DNA of 64,000 nucleotides from Beroe forskalii (taxonomy: Eukaryota; Ctenophora; Nuda; Beroida; Beroidae): contig WFMF01000108.1 of the NCBI GenBank assembly GCA_011033025.1, positions 1 through 64,000 of the forward strand, given 5' to 3'. Below are positions 26,228 through 37,263 of the stretch, piece by piece (the stretch's first letter is position 1; each line of letters opens with the position of its first letter). Under the pieces are notes generated by a model. It saw nothing but the letters and a program-made list of their open reading frames with translations. It had not been told where the DNA came from and made no database searches. The translations under genes and the position numbers were made by a program.

Positions 26228-28384
26228 TTTGATGATGGAGAGCGAGCTAAATGGGAGAGTTGGTTAATTTATTAGATATAATCATTAGAACGATTGCGAA
26301 ATTAATTGGTTAGCAAGCCAAATTAAAATAAACTATTAATTAAAGTATCAAAATTTGAACACAATGCGAAATAGAAATATGATTTCGCGTGTGTTTCAAT
26401 GGACCTAGATTATGATAGGAAATTAATTTCATGTATACAAGTGTAATATAATCGAGCCGTCGCAATATAAATCCAGAGTATGATGTTATGTCTCTACTTA
26501 ATGGATAAGCAAACATTTATTACATGTTTATTGCTTAGGCATAGTCAAATAGATATCTGACGAGGGAAAAAGGAAATATTTGAGCCATTTCTAACAATTT
26601 AGCCATACAGACTGACAGACATACAAACTTGCAGGCATATAAGTTAATGCTAAAAACGATGGAGTGAGTAAAAGCCAGTCGCTTAAGATATAAGATCGAA
26701 ATTCCTGCACACTGCGCAAAGACACAATGGTTGGCGAAGAAGTCTGTATGCAGAAAACAGAATAATTTGAGTTGTCGAATTGAGGGAGCCACTACACAAA
26801 TGAGTAATATAAGCAATGAGATCAGCGCCTGAGGAATCAAGTTATAGCTTTATTTATTCCATACTTCATAGTATAAAGATGTCAATTGACGCTGGTTCCA
26901 CGTCATCAAGACACCACGGTAAACCCTGGCTATGACATCACGCTAAAACGCCTTATCTCCCTCTGTGGCATCTATCGTTAGCCCCCTGAGCTCTGGGAGC
27001 TACTGAATAACAGGCTAATGTGGGGAAGTCAGGTGACCGAACCGCTCGTTCCTTCACGTGGCGCAACCGGTATATTGGCGGCCACCGTTTACTCTTACCC
27101 GCTATTTATATAGACAATTATTAACTACCTTCACACAACTTTAATAATTGTATATATAGTGTCCTCATATGTATGTCATTGGTTATGAATAATGATGGTA
27201 AAGTCGGATGGTCATTTGAAGACTAAATATTCTGTCCAATAGATCATTTACTCTACTGGAGTTTATTCTGAGAAAAACTATAGTTTTGGATACCCCGCAC
27301 GTTAAACTCCATTTAAAAGGCCGGTGGTTTTAGAGATATCTATTAACTAATAGCAAAGATTTACTGCCCTGATAATTTGTGTGCCAAATTTAATGGTTCC
27401 AATGGCAGTACCCGGTGCCTAATCGAGATCTGTTGCATTGAATCATGTGTCGAAGGTTATCTGCTAGACACGCGATAGAATAGGCGAATACTTCTATCAT
27501 ATACTCCAACCAATAGCAAAATGGCAAAATGAATTAAAAGAAATTTGTAATTTTCAAATCTCAGTTGACATTTAATAATTGTCGTCAGGGCCTAGGCTTG
27601 ATTGAATTGAAAATTGGACACTGTGATTTATTAATCACTTCATTGGCCCATAATAATTCTCAAAAGATGAAAATTGTGTTCTTTCTTTTTCCAGAGAGCC
27701 GATATACTCAATCATAAAATGCAGACTTAAATGGGCCGGGTTCACAAAATTTTGGCTGGTTGGAAAGCAAAATGAATTTCGATTTATAGCAGCAAATTTG
27801 GAAATATTCTGGTGTTTCCCATGTCAAAAAATAATCGTTTACTGGCTCAGTAAATTATTGGCATCCTTTCAAATGTATCTCTAATTCATAACTTAACTGG
27901 AACAATTTTATAACCGGCCTTTTCGATTAAAATATTCTTGTTTTATTAACGGATGTAACATTCACTCTGATAAGACATTCTAATGAATTACAACAAGACC
28001 CAGTGAGCTTAAAGTCCTAATTCCCACCGTCCAGAAAAGGAGTTTTGCCTACCCCACTAAGTCCAACAATTCTAAATGATCATTTGTCACTTATTCCATA
28101 CTTTGACCCAGAAAACCAATATTACACCGACATAATGTTATATAAAAATTTGACGATCAATGATGATAGTAGACGACAGTCCGAGTATTTGCAAACGAGC
28201 AGCGTTGAAAATAAAGCTTAAAGCAGAGATGAAATATAATTCTGCTGACATTGAACGGAATAGAAGAATATATAATAAGAGGACTGACTAATAACACTAC
28301 CTATATTCGCGGAAAGGGGCTGTAATAATGAGCCTTCTATGCCCACTCTCTCTCACTTTCACTATATCCCCCGCGCCCCTCTTA

Positions 28385-28515
28385 TCCAATCGTAGCTCAC
28401 CGCGATGATTCCGTGCCCATCTTAGCCAATCACCGTGATGATCCCGTGACAGTTTGTGTAGCTGTCACGTGTTTTGTGTAGCTGTCACGTGGTTTGTGGA
28501 GGTGTCACGTGGTTG
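28385..28515. promoter_or_regulatory. CCAAT boxes and three CACGTG E-boxes, possible promoter
   Basis: ATCCAATCG and AGCCAATCA occur near 28386 and 28423. Three near-identical units ending in TGTCACGTG(T/G)TT follow within about 60 bases. They lie in a locally GC-rich, CpG-containing stretch inside an AT-rich intron. No transcript can be attached: this could serve the minus-strand Ly6-like gene at distance, an internal STAG promoter, or be chance. Confidence 0.3.
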
Positions 28516-29697
28516 CACAGAGATTTCACCTGGAGACGGCGCCACTCGTTTTTGATGAATATTTTATAACCCTCCTTGCACCACTAAACCCTTATTTAGC
28601 TGGGAAATAGTTGGAGGCGCATCACGTTATTTTCAATGTTTTATGCTATGAATTGATAACGTGGAGCCGCCTAAATTTCTAGGAATATTTTCTCGTTTTC
28701 CATTCCAGAAACTGGAGAATTCAGCTCCCCGCGCGGTGGGGTGTGTCGCGTTACTGAGATTCACATGACGCCCTGCTTCAGGTGGAGGACTAAGCACGTG
28801 CAATGCCACATCTCGCCGTGTGATATCGCGTATTCCGATCTGTGTTTCTCTGCACGTGCCCTCATTCGATCTGGAGCTTTACTAGGGTCAAGGAAGCCTG
28901 ATGTCTGGCTTTCGTGACCGACAACATTGCAATGTGACGTCATCAAGTTGATGTAGTTTACTGTGATAGTGAATTCACTCTCAATAGTTTATCTTTCGTG
29001 ATTGTCGTCTAGGAGATCTAAACAATTTTAACATAATACCTACAACATGACCTATAACTAGTCACCTCGTTGACCCTAACAAATGAAAAATAGCCGCCTT
29101 TTAACCGGTTGGCGTGCTCCAATAATATTTTATATGCGTTTTTGTGATACAAGAGAAATGTTATATCATCAAATACCTAACGAAAAAAAACTAGATTTTA
29201 GATCTGCCCAGAACTGTTGTCACAAAAACAAATTAACAAATTAAGAGATTTTGAATACGGCAGATTCCTCGCGATTTGAATAGTTTGCATTTAGCAAGAA
29301 AGGTGAACGTGGTGTGTAATAGTGACAATGAGATGCTTACATTGCGGAGTTCAATCCTCCAACCCTGAATATCTCCCCTACCCCGCTCCATTCCTACCCA
29401 ATTCTCCTCTCATCCCTCAACTTTGCCCCAAACGATATGAATTTTAGATAATATTAGAATTATGGTACGAATCATCTCAAATATGTCACACGAAAGTTTA
29501 CGAATTTTCTTGACAAACGTCATCTAGGAAAGTAAACGTGCCATTTAAACTGAAATCCACTTTTCAGCAATCATTAGTCTAGATATTTATAAAATTCTTC
29601 AGCTTTCAAATTAATATCTCCCTTCCCATTTCGCCTGTGTCAGGTACAAAGTATTTTCCTGATTTCCACCTTGTACTCTTGTAGCTAAGGAAACAGC

Positions 29698-29922
29698 GTA
29701 CTGGCTCCTTTTTAGTGCGACACGATAAGGCACGTGGCAAGCCAACTATAACTATTACATCATTATCACTGTATAATACCTGTGATTATCTAAATGATTA
29801 CTCTTTTACTTCAGGGGCGATCAATTTTAGCTAATAATATTATATATAGAGTGATAATGATGTAATAGTTATAGTTGGTTTGTCACGTGCGTTATCGTGC
29901 CTCACTAAAAAGGAGCCAGTAC
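29698..29922. mobile_element. Foldback MITE, 225 bp, long arms
   Basis: The left arm starts GTACTGGCTCCTTTTTAGTG and the right arm ends with its inverse CACTAAAAAGGAGCCAGTAC. The arms are about 78 bases with only a handful of mismatches, separated by about 70 bases. Both arms contain ATTACATCATTATCACT. There is no coding frame. Confidence 0.85.
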
Positions 29923-30199
29923 TACTCTGAGAATGAATTCTGGGAAATCCAAAGCACACCAATGATCCTCTCAAAATAAGGCTTATTATCATATTATATC
30001 AAAGTAATTCAATAATTGATTCCTGTTCGTTTACCTATGCAATTTCCTTGGAACGTTCTAGGTCTCCACTGTCGAGTGTGGATGAAAAAGCTAAAAGCTG
30101 TCTGAAAAGTCATCTTCTAGAAACCTTTATTTTTTAGATTCGTTGGAATCGAAACTTAGTTGGGCAAGTTTGGCATATCTGTGGAAAGTGTAAACTTTT

Positions 30200-30340
30200 T
30201 ACTTCCAGGTCTGGAAGGAAGGATTAAAAAAGGTGATTTAAAATTTGGTAATATTCTGACGCTTTTATCGCTGCATGATATGAAACAACTATACATTGAC
30301 CCTAGCCTGCACCTGATCGGGTCCATAATCCATATTAATT
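30200..30340 (+). pseudogene. Diverged duplicate of STAG exon 15
   Basis: An acceptor TTACTTCCAG at 30208 is followed by GTCTGGAAGG, an AGGTGATTTAAAATTT-like segment and GATATGAAACAACTATAC. These parallel the exon 15 start GTCTAGAAGG, CGAATTTAAGCTT and GACATGAAGAGACTGTAC. Its translation keeps GLEG...K(G)DLKFG and DMKQLY but then loses similarity and stops. It may be a dying duplicate exon or a rare alternative exon. Confidence 0.55.
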
Positions 30341-30477
30341 AATAAATACTTTGATATTTGGTTTGAATCCTCGTCATAAGGGCTGCGGGTCGAAACCGGA
30401 TACATCGCTCGGGCTAGGCCCTCGGGAAATATCCCAAAATGGACCCGATAGGCGCGTATTTACTATTTATCTTTCTT

Positions 30478-30600
30478 GATGACATGAAGAGACTGTACGC
30501 TTTCCACCCGCAGGTCTAGAAGGAGAGAACGAACAGGGCGAATTTAAGCTTCTTGTGGACATGAAGAGACTGTACGCTTTCTACCAAGCTCACGATATAA
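30478..30600 (+). repeat. 77-bp partial tandem duplication across the STAG exon 15 acceptor
   Basis: GACATGAAGAGACTGTACGC occurs at 30481, in the intron just before the acceptor, and again at 30558 inside the exon. The offset is exactly 77 bases. An exon-internal segment has therefore been placed upstream of the functional acceptor. Confidence 0.85.
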
Positions 30601-31537
30601 CTGATCTGGCGGACATAGAGCGAGATGTATCTTCCATCATAACCAAAGGTAAGAATTCATATCTTGTCACTAACGAATGGGAGTGTGACACGGGAAATTT
30701 TCACATGAGGAGTTAGCGGAGTTGGGTAATTTTTGACACCTGGTCCATGAGTCATTGTATTTTATTATCATCCGAGATATTACCACCCGTAGGTTCTGCT
30801 AATCCAAAGTGAATCTTTTCTGACCTCAGCAATCAAACAACCAATCAAATGTCTCTCCTCAGCAAACCAACAACCAATCAAATGTCTCCTCAGCAATCAA
30901 ACAACCAATCAAATGTCTCTCCTCAGCAATTCAACAACCAATCACACGTCTCTCCTCAACAAACCAACAACCAATCACATGTCTCTACTAAGCAAACCAA
31001 CAACCAATCACACGTCTCTCTTCACAAGCAATCCAACAACCAATCACACGTCTCTCCTGAGCAACCCAACAACCAATCAAATTTCTCTCCTCAGCGAACC
31101 AACAACCAATCACATGTCTCTTCTCAGCAATCCAACAACCAATCAAATGTCTCTCCTCAGCGAACCAACAACCAATCACATGTCTCTCCTCAGCGAACCA
31201 ACAACCAATCAAACGTCTCTCCTCAGCGAACCAACAACCAATCACACGTCTCTCCTCAGCGAACCAACAACCAATCACACGTCTCTCCTCAGCAAACTAA
31301 CGACCAATCAAATGTCTCTCCTCAGCGAACCAACAACCAATCAACGACGACATCACTGCTACCGGAGTTATGTTGATGCAGGTCATCCTCTCTTGGGCGT
31401 TGTACCGCACGAACCCCAGCGAGCCGAGCAAAGCGGAGCTGAAGAAACTCCGGAAAGCGGTGGTCCAGCTGGTCCAGCAGTGCGACGAGCTCATCCAGTT
31501 CGGGGTGGCGAATGTCCAGAAGGAGGCGTTCATCACG
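30514..31537 (+). CDS. STAG: STAG/stromalin cohesin subunit, exons 15-16
   Basis: Exon 15 is 30514-30648 and exon 16 is 31326-31537. They encode FKLLVDMKRLYAFYQAHDI and then LMQVILSWALYRTN, LKKLRKAVVQLVQQC and VQKEAFIT, matching the order and spacing of the corresponding STAG helices. Phases fit exon 14 before and exon 17 after. The exon 16 start is set by the last of a series of repeated acceptors. It gives an opening ANQQPINDD peptide that is repeat-derived and not conserved. The intron between exons 16 and 17 (31538-37239) contains the whole GPCR gene. Confidence 0.9.
30825..31345 (+). repeat. 33-bp tandem array carrying the STAG exon 16 acceptor, about 15 copies
   Basis: The unit contains GTCTCTCCTCAG (acceptor) followed by CGAACCAACAACCAATCA. 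The last copy forms the actual start of exon 16. The unit length is a multiple of three, but a TAA in the copy just before the last (31298-31300) blocks the protein frame for every upstream acceptor. Variants include CAATCCAAC and CACAAGCAATCC units. Confidence 0.92.
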
Positions 31538-32603
31538 GTAAATTTGACTACAATAGGAGGGGGTGTCACTGTCCGTTTTGACCGGAGAATCAGAAAAGTG
31601 AAAACGGACACGGACAAAACGGATATTAACACTCCTCCTATGATAGTATAATCTTATAATGTGTTCACTAAATCGTCCGGGGAGTCTAGGCGGGGGAAGG
31701 GGACACAGACGAAAGTGTAGACGGTACCGGTGAGGATAAGGACTTTAAGTGGGCAGGGTACAGACCAAAGTTTTTTTTTAAATATAAAAACTTAAGAAAA
31801 TAATAGCCGTAAATTTTGCCCCAACAATATCGCTCATAAAACATTTAAAATTCTAACAACAATGCTGTTTATCACCCGGAACCAGTTTAATAAGAATTTG
31901 CGTTGATCTTCAATTTCACAACTTTGGCAGCAATAACTTCGCGAATAAGCTTCTCCTTCCAAAAGGACAAAGGTTCTCTTTTACCAAATGCATCGCAAAT
32001 TACCGTGCTCTCGGTCCTCGATCTCTCATTTGTCTTTTGATAGCTTATGCGATGGATCATTTGAGCATTTGGGGTTTACATAATACTTTTCGGTATTTCT
32101 TATTAACAATTTCACGAGGGTTATGATAAAGCCTTTTATAAGTAGTAAGTGCTTGCGGGAGCGTCCATCAATCGTTAATACGTTTTTGTCGATTTTCCCA
32201 GAATTGCATGCTGTTGAAATTTGCTTGTTTTTAAAATTTGACGAGCATGTCAAAAGTTCAAAGTGTGGTGGGGTTTACATCATACATATCGGTTCTTCTT
32301 TAAAATGTTGCGGGGCTATAATACTGTAATAGTAAAGCATTTCAGTTACCTGTGTTAGTATCAATCTGTCGCTAAAAGGTGTTGTAATTTGTTATCGATC
32401 TTCCAAGAATCCTGCCTTGAAATATATTGAGATGTTAGTGGCTTTATGGGTTTGAAAAAGTTTCTTTGTCATCATCGTCCCTCATTATATATAAGTCACC
32501 CAAGTCAATAAGTAGATCCAGAAATTGCCATATCTGTTGGAAGTTGGACACTGTAGTTGTTCACCTTGAACTTATGGCATCTGAATCGGTCGAACTCAAC
32601 TCG
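31538..32603 (+). other. STAG intron 16 upstream of the nested GPCR
   Basis: No conserved coding sequence is visible. It presumably contains the promoter and 5' UTR of the GPCR gene; no clear TATA box or initiator was picked out. Confidence 0.4.
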
Positions 32604-35600
32604 ATGTACAGGAAATCCCTTGCAAAATATGCTACATTATTTGGTTTGATATGGAGTTCAGTGTCTATAATTTCTTCTGCACGAAAAGGTTGGTTTGTTT
32701 TCAATAATGATTAATTTCACTTTTAAACAAGAATTGTGCTTGTTGTTTCTGCTTTTCTGGTCTTGTTGGCTTGATTTCCCACCAAAACACTGGTGTTAAT
32801 TCGGCAATATACTCTTATGTCAGGATCAGTATGTCCAGACAGATGACACTAGGGCCACGGGACAAAGGCCACCTTAGGAAAAAGCACACCAGATAACACT
32901 CTTCCAATGCAAAATTTCCGGAATTTCAGCTTTTAATGAGTAAATAAGTCCATTGCTAACACGCGAATACTTCAGATGGAACATTCTCGTGTCAGATGAT
33001 GGAATATAACGGCTTTCTAAAGGAGATATGTAGAAACAGAAAAGGAATGTGGGTCTTTAAATGCATCAATGCAGATGCTTACTATTCCCTGAGTCATGAA
33101 ATAGTTTGCCCTGGAGACCCTTACTTTTATCAGTTGTGCGGGACTGGGTATGACAATAATAAATTGGTGAACGGAGACGGAATATCGCTTTGTGGCGAAT
33201 ACCTGTGCTTGGATAAATTCTTTACAAAACTTCCTCCAAGGTTAAGCTCTAAATACAATAGTATGAAATGCGATGGGGTGAGGGATTGCAGGAATACGAT
33301 GATTGATGAAATGAATTGTGGGAGTTTGCACCGTGACACAGAGCTTTTTCCCTCCGGAAAAACTATATACAAAGATTTGCTTTGCGATGGTGAGTGTTTT
33401 GATTCAGATGATTGTGAAGATGAAGCATTCTGCAATGGGATCCTCTATGGTCTGTATTGCGAAGTTCCCCTACGAGGGTTGCAGTATCTTCACCCCACCA
33501 GTGTTTGTGATTCGCAAACTACAGAATGTGTGGACACAGAATATGATAATACTACCTGCTCTGGGGGAAATGATGAGTATCAAGCTTGTACGACCCTTGA
33601 TGGAGAAATTAAGTTGGTACCTGATAATTGGAGATGTGCCGCAGTACGATATTTTCCCGATCCTGGCAGACCAGATAGAAGGCCTCGTGCAGTATCTATT
33701 TGCAGTGATTTCCTCGACCAAACAAACTGTTCTGACATCAATAGAGTGGGTTTTCATTGTCTCGTCAACAACTACTCTTCCACAGTTTCAAAGTTCATGG
33801 AGTGCCAAGGCCAGGATTCTGTCTGTGATGATAACCTTGAAAACCTCTGTGAGTATGTGACACCATCTTGCTTCGTTCACAGACACAAGATATGTGACCT
33901 GAAGCCAGACTGTGAAGACAGCAGTGATGAGAATCACGAAGTGTGCTCATCACTGACTGTGAAAACGTGTACCAGAAGAGGCAGACCGGGCGTGCACTTG
34001 GCTATTCCATTATCATGGCTGACAGACAATCTTAAAGACTGTATGGAGGGGGAGGATGAAGATAGATCCCAGTGGCCCACATGTGGAGTTGGGGAAACAG
34101 TTAGATACGTGCCAGAAAACAAAGCAAATTTCCAATGCCCGGATGTGTTCCTGTGTCAAGGAGGCAAGGCTGGATATGTTGAATTTGAGTTTCTCTGTGA
34201 TGGGGTAGAGAGTTGTGGATTTGAGAACAATGTATGTTCTGTTTCTAGGAGCTTCGCTGACATTTTCACAAAACTGCAGCGATTCTCAATGATTAAGAAC
34301 GATAGACCTGTCGCAATTTATTACATGTTTTACTGTACCAAAGGAATGTCCAATTTATTGGAACTTCAAAATGATATTTGCATTGGTAGGCTATCCCAAT
34401 TGTCTGGCCATGGAATTTACGGTCTTGATGACTTGAGAAATATATTCATATTACCAATACGCCCTATCTCATGTGACCATGTTTATGGAGAAAATTATGT
34501 ATTCACCAGTTGCAACCATGGGTGTGAGAATTCAGAATGCCCTCTGAAGAAACTACCTACCTATGATTCATGCCCCAAACAGCATAGACAACGGGTTGGG
34601 ACTTATGCTGGAGGTAAAGATAGAAATGATACACCATACTTGACCTTTCTTACCAGAGCACATGGCTGGTACACAAATGAGCATTTCATCTGTGCTAATA
34701 GCAGGCAATGCTTGCCTTATTCCAAAGTCTGTGATCTGGTTAGTGACTGTGATGATAGCTCTGATGAGATGAACTGTACTAATCATTTCAAGTGTGAAAC
34801 AGAAATCCATTATATCCCAAAGGTACAGAAGTGCAATGGAAAGTTCGACTGCCTAGACCTTTCTGATGAGTGCAATGATAAGTGCTCCAAAGAATTGTTG
34901 GGTCACATCAGCCAAAAGGTGGTAGCTTTGATCTTTGGGTGCACTGGAATAGTATTCAATATTAGGGCATTGGTGAATAACTTTTTTAGCATAATAAAAT
35001 CCAAGAATATGCCCTCAGTTACCAATAAAGCATTCTTATTCCTAATCTGTGTAAGTGACTTCTTGGTGGGATGCTATCTCATCTTTTTAGCATCCCTGGA
35101 CATTCTCTACAATGAGACGTATTGTAATCAGCAAAATGGATGGCTGACTGATGACAAATGTTCTTATTTAGGAATTTTGAACACAATAGGGTCTCTGATG
35201 TCTCTTTTTGCTATGACCATTCTAAGCCTTATCAGAGTCAAAACTGTGACCAATTCACTTCTCATAAGTCCGCCAATTGACAGAAAAGGTCTATTACTTT
35301 TAACGGCCAAGATGTTTGTTGTAATCTCAGTGTCAGTAACTATTGCAATAACCCCACTAGCTACCCATCTGGAGGATTTCTTTGTCAATGGTCTATATTA
35401 TGATCCAAAGGTGAAACTTTTTATAGGATTCCCAAATAAGGAAGAACATTTTGGAATATTATCACAATACTATGGAAGAATGCAAAAAGGCCGTTGAAGT
35501 GGCAGCTGATCAACAAAATGACAGAGGAAATGTTCTCTCAGGATTATGGTGTACTGCAAAAGAAGAAACTGAAATTTTATGGAAATGATGGTACTTGCAT

Positions 35601-36814
35601 GTTCAAATATTTTGTTACATCCTCTGACCCCCAGCAGAAGTTTGTATGGAGCATTTTACTGCTCAACAGTATTTGCTTCTTTATGATAGCTACCTCTTAC
35701 ATAATCATATCATCAGCTTCTAAGCGATCAGGTCAAAAACTGGGAGAAAGATTTAAGAAGAGACACAAGGTCACACAAAGAAAGATATCTGCTATTATAT
35801 TTTCAGATTGTATCTGCTGGATACCCTTCATATTTGTATGCATACTCCACTCAATGGAAGTCTTTGATGCCACAGAATGGTATTCAGTGTTCTCAGTTAT
35901 GGTACTGCCATTGAACTCTGTGATTAACCCTTTCCTTTACGATGATGGTTTGTATAAGAAGATTCTACCCATCATCTTCAAGATTTTTGGCCGATCAAAA
36001 GAAAATGTTGAGAACATTCAGATGCAGAGATTAGATTTGCCTAGAAGAGATCCCATGTCTCCTGACTTGCCCAGGAATGGTTCTCTTGTTCAGATGACAG
36101 GACCTAGTGTTTGTTCTTCAGCTACACAAGAAACAGCGCTCCATGTGGTAAGTTGGCAAATCATCAATTATACACTAGTAAGTTCTGTAATCAGTAGATT
36201 CTAAGATAGCAGTAGGTTCTAAGATAGTAGATTATAAGATAGCACTTCTTAGATAGCGTTCTAAGATAGTATTTCTAAGATAGTAGCTTATTAATAAACA
36301 TTCAAAAGGATTCGGTACAGTAAAGTATTCACAATGCGTTTCCTAGGTCAGAGAGGAAGATATGAGCAGTGACACAAATGGAGCTACTGGAAAAGGGGGC
36401 AGTGAAACAAATGAAGCTTATGGAATAGGGGGCATTGACACAAATGGAGCTACTGGAATAGTGAGCAGTGACACAAACGAAGTTACTGGAATAGGGGGCA
36501 TTGCCACAAACGAAGCTACTGGAATAGTGGAGATGGATACAAATGAAGCTACTAAAGTAGTGGGCATGGACACAAATGGACCAACTGGAATAGTTGGCAG
36601 TGACACAAATGAAGCTACTGGAATAGTGGGCAGTGAATGTGATGTTATAAGGGCAAATATAAATCAGAAGGAGTGTGGTAGTGCGATTGTTATTACTGGA
36701 ACTCTCGACGATGATGATGCGATTTACACGACCGGAATTTTAGAAAGTGGAGGCACGGACGTATATAGCGGATTTAAAGGGTCAAGCCACATAATATCTC
36801 TTGATAGACTGTGA
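32604..36814 (+). CDS. LDLa-repeat GPCR, relaxin-receptor/LGR type C-like, nested in STAG intron 16
   Basis: Exon 1, 32604-32688, encodes a signal peptide (MYRKSLAKYATLFGLIWSSV); an in-frame ATG at 32574 is an alternative start. Exon 2 is 32976-36147 and exon 3 is 36347-36814. The large extracellular part is Cys-rich with several LDL-receptor class A modules (DCEDSSDE, DCDDSSDE, DCLDLSDE). Seven membrane helices follow, from about 34918 to 35945, with DFLVG, CWIPF and an NPFLY motif. The arginine after helix 3 sits in LSLIRV, so the usual acidic DRY/ERW residue is missing. The C-tail has acidic repeats of about 15 residues (DTNEATGIVG). A one-base loss near 35485 breaks the frame between helices 4 and 5. 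The ligand is unknown; a peptide hormone is plausible from the family. Confidence 0.82.
36347..36640 (+). repeat. 45-bp-type coding repeats in the GPCR C-tail
   Basis: Repeats of GACACAAATGGAGCTACTGG and AATAGTGGGCAGT variants, about 30-45 bp each, encode (S/I)DTNGATGI(V/G)G blocks. They keep the frame and belong to the last GPCR exon. Confidence 0.8.
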
Positions 36815-37200
36815 AAAAAACTGTTGGCCAATTGTAAATCTAAATTATATAGATTTAGGCGTGAAAACATTTAAATTTAAATATTTTTTCTATGCTCTTG
36901 CTCTTTGCTCATGTTATGGATATGTTTTGGTGATGTTTGAAATTTCAAAAATTACGTTCATCCCTTCATCAGAATCGTGTCTATTCGGAATGTTTCGTAA
37001 AAAGAGGGTCAAATGATGAAAAAACGAAACATTGCCGCTCGCAAAATTTGGCAAATATTTTAACTTTATTTTTGTCTGGGGAGGCATCACCTCATTTTCT
37101 GGCTTTATCAAATGCAGTGAACGGACCCTTTTTACTGGGGGGGGGACTGAAGGGAGGGAAGGAAATCCACAATGAATTAACGACCCCGTGAACTGGTAAA

Positions 37201-37263
37201 TTTGACAGGTCTGTGTGACATGTTGATAATATTCGACAGGTGTGTGACATGTTGATAATATTC
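37201..37263 (+). repeat. Duplicated acceptor and exon start, STAG exon 17
   Basis: TTTGACAGGTCTGTGTGACATG and then TTCGACAGGTGTGTGACATG are followed in both copies by TTGATAATATTCG. The second copy (exon from 37240) is in frame; using the first acceptor (37209) would read into TGA. Confidence 0.88.

Larger units (their letters stand above)
26228..30206 (+). other. STAG intron 14, right part
   Basis: No coding exon is recognised. It contains CCAAT and CACGTG motifs (28390-28515) that resemble a promoter, and a foldback MITE at 29698-29922. The rest is AT-rich. Confidence 0.5.

Noticed and set aside
26535-26840. Minus-strand hydrophobic frame, possible secreted protein
   Set aside because: No ATG at the hydrophobic start, no conserved cysteine pattern and no splice support; probably chance.
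30849-31581. Long open frames rich in NNQSHVSPQ or TTNHMSLLSEP
   Set aside because: They are translations of the 33-bp acceptor array in two frames. The conserved STAG exon 16 uses the third frame.
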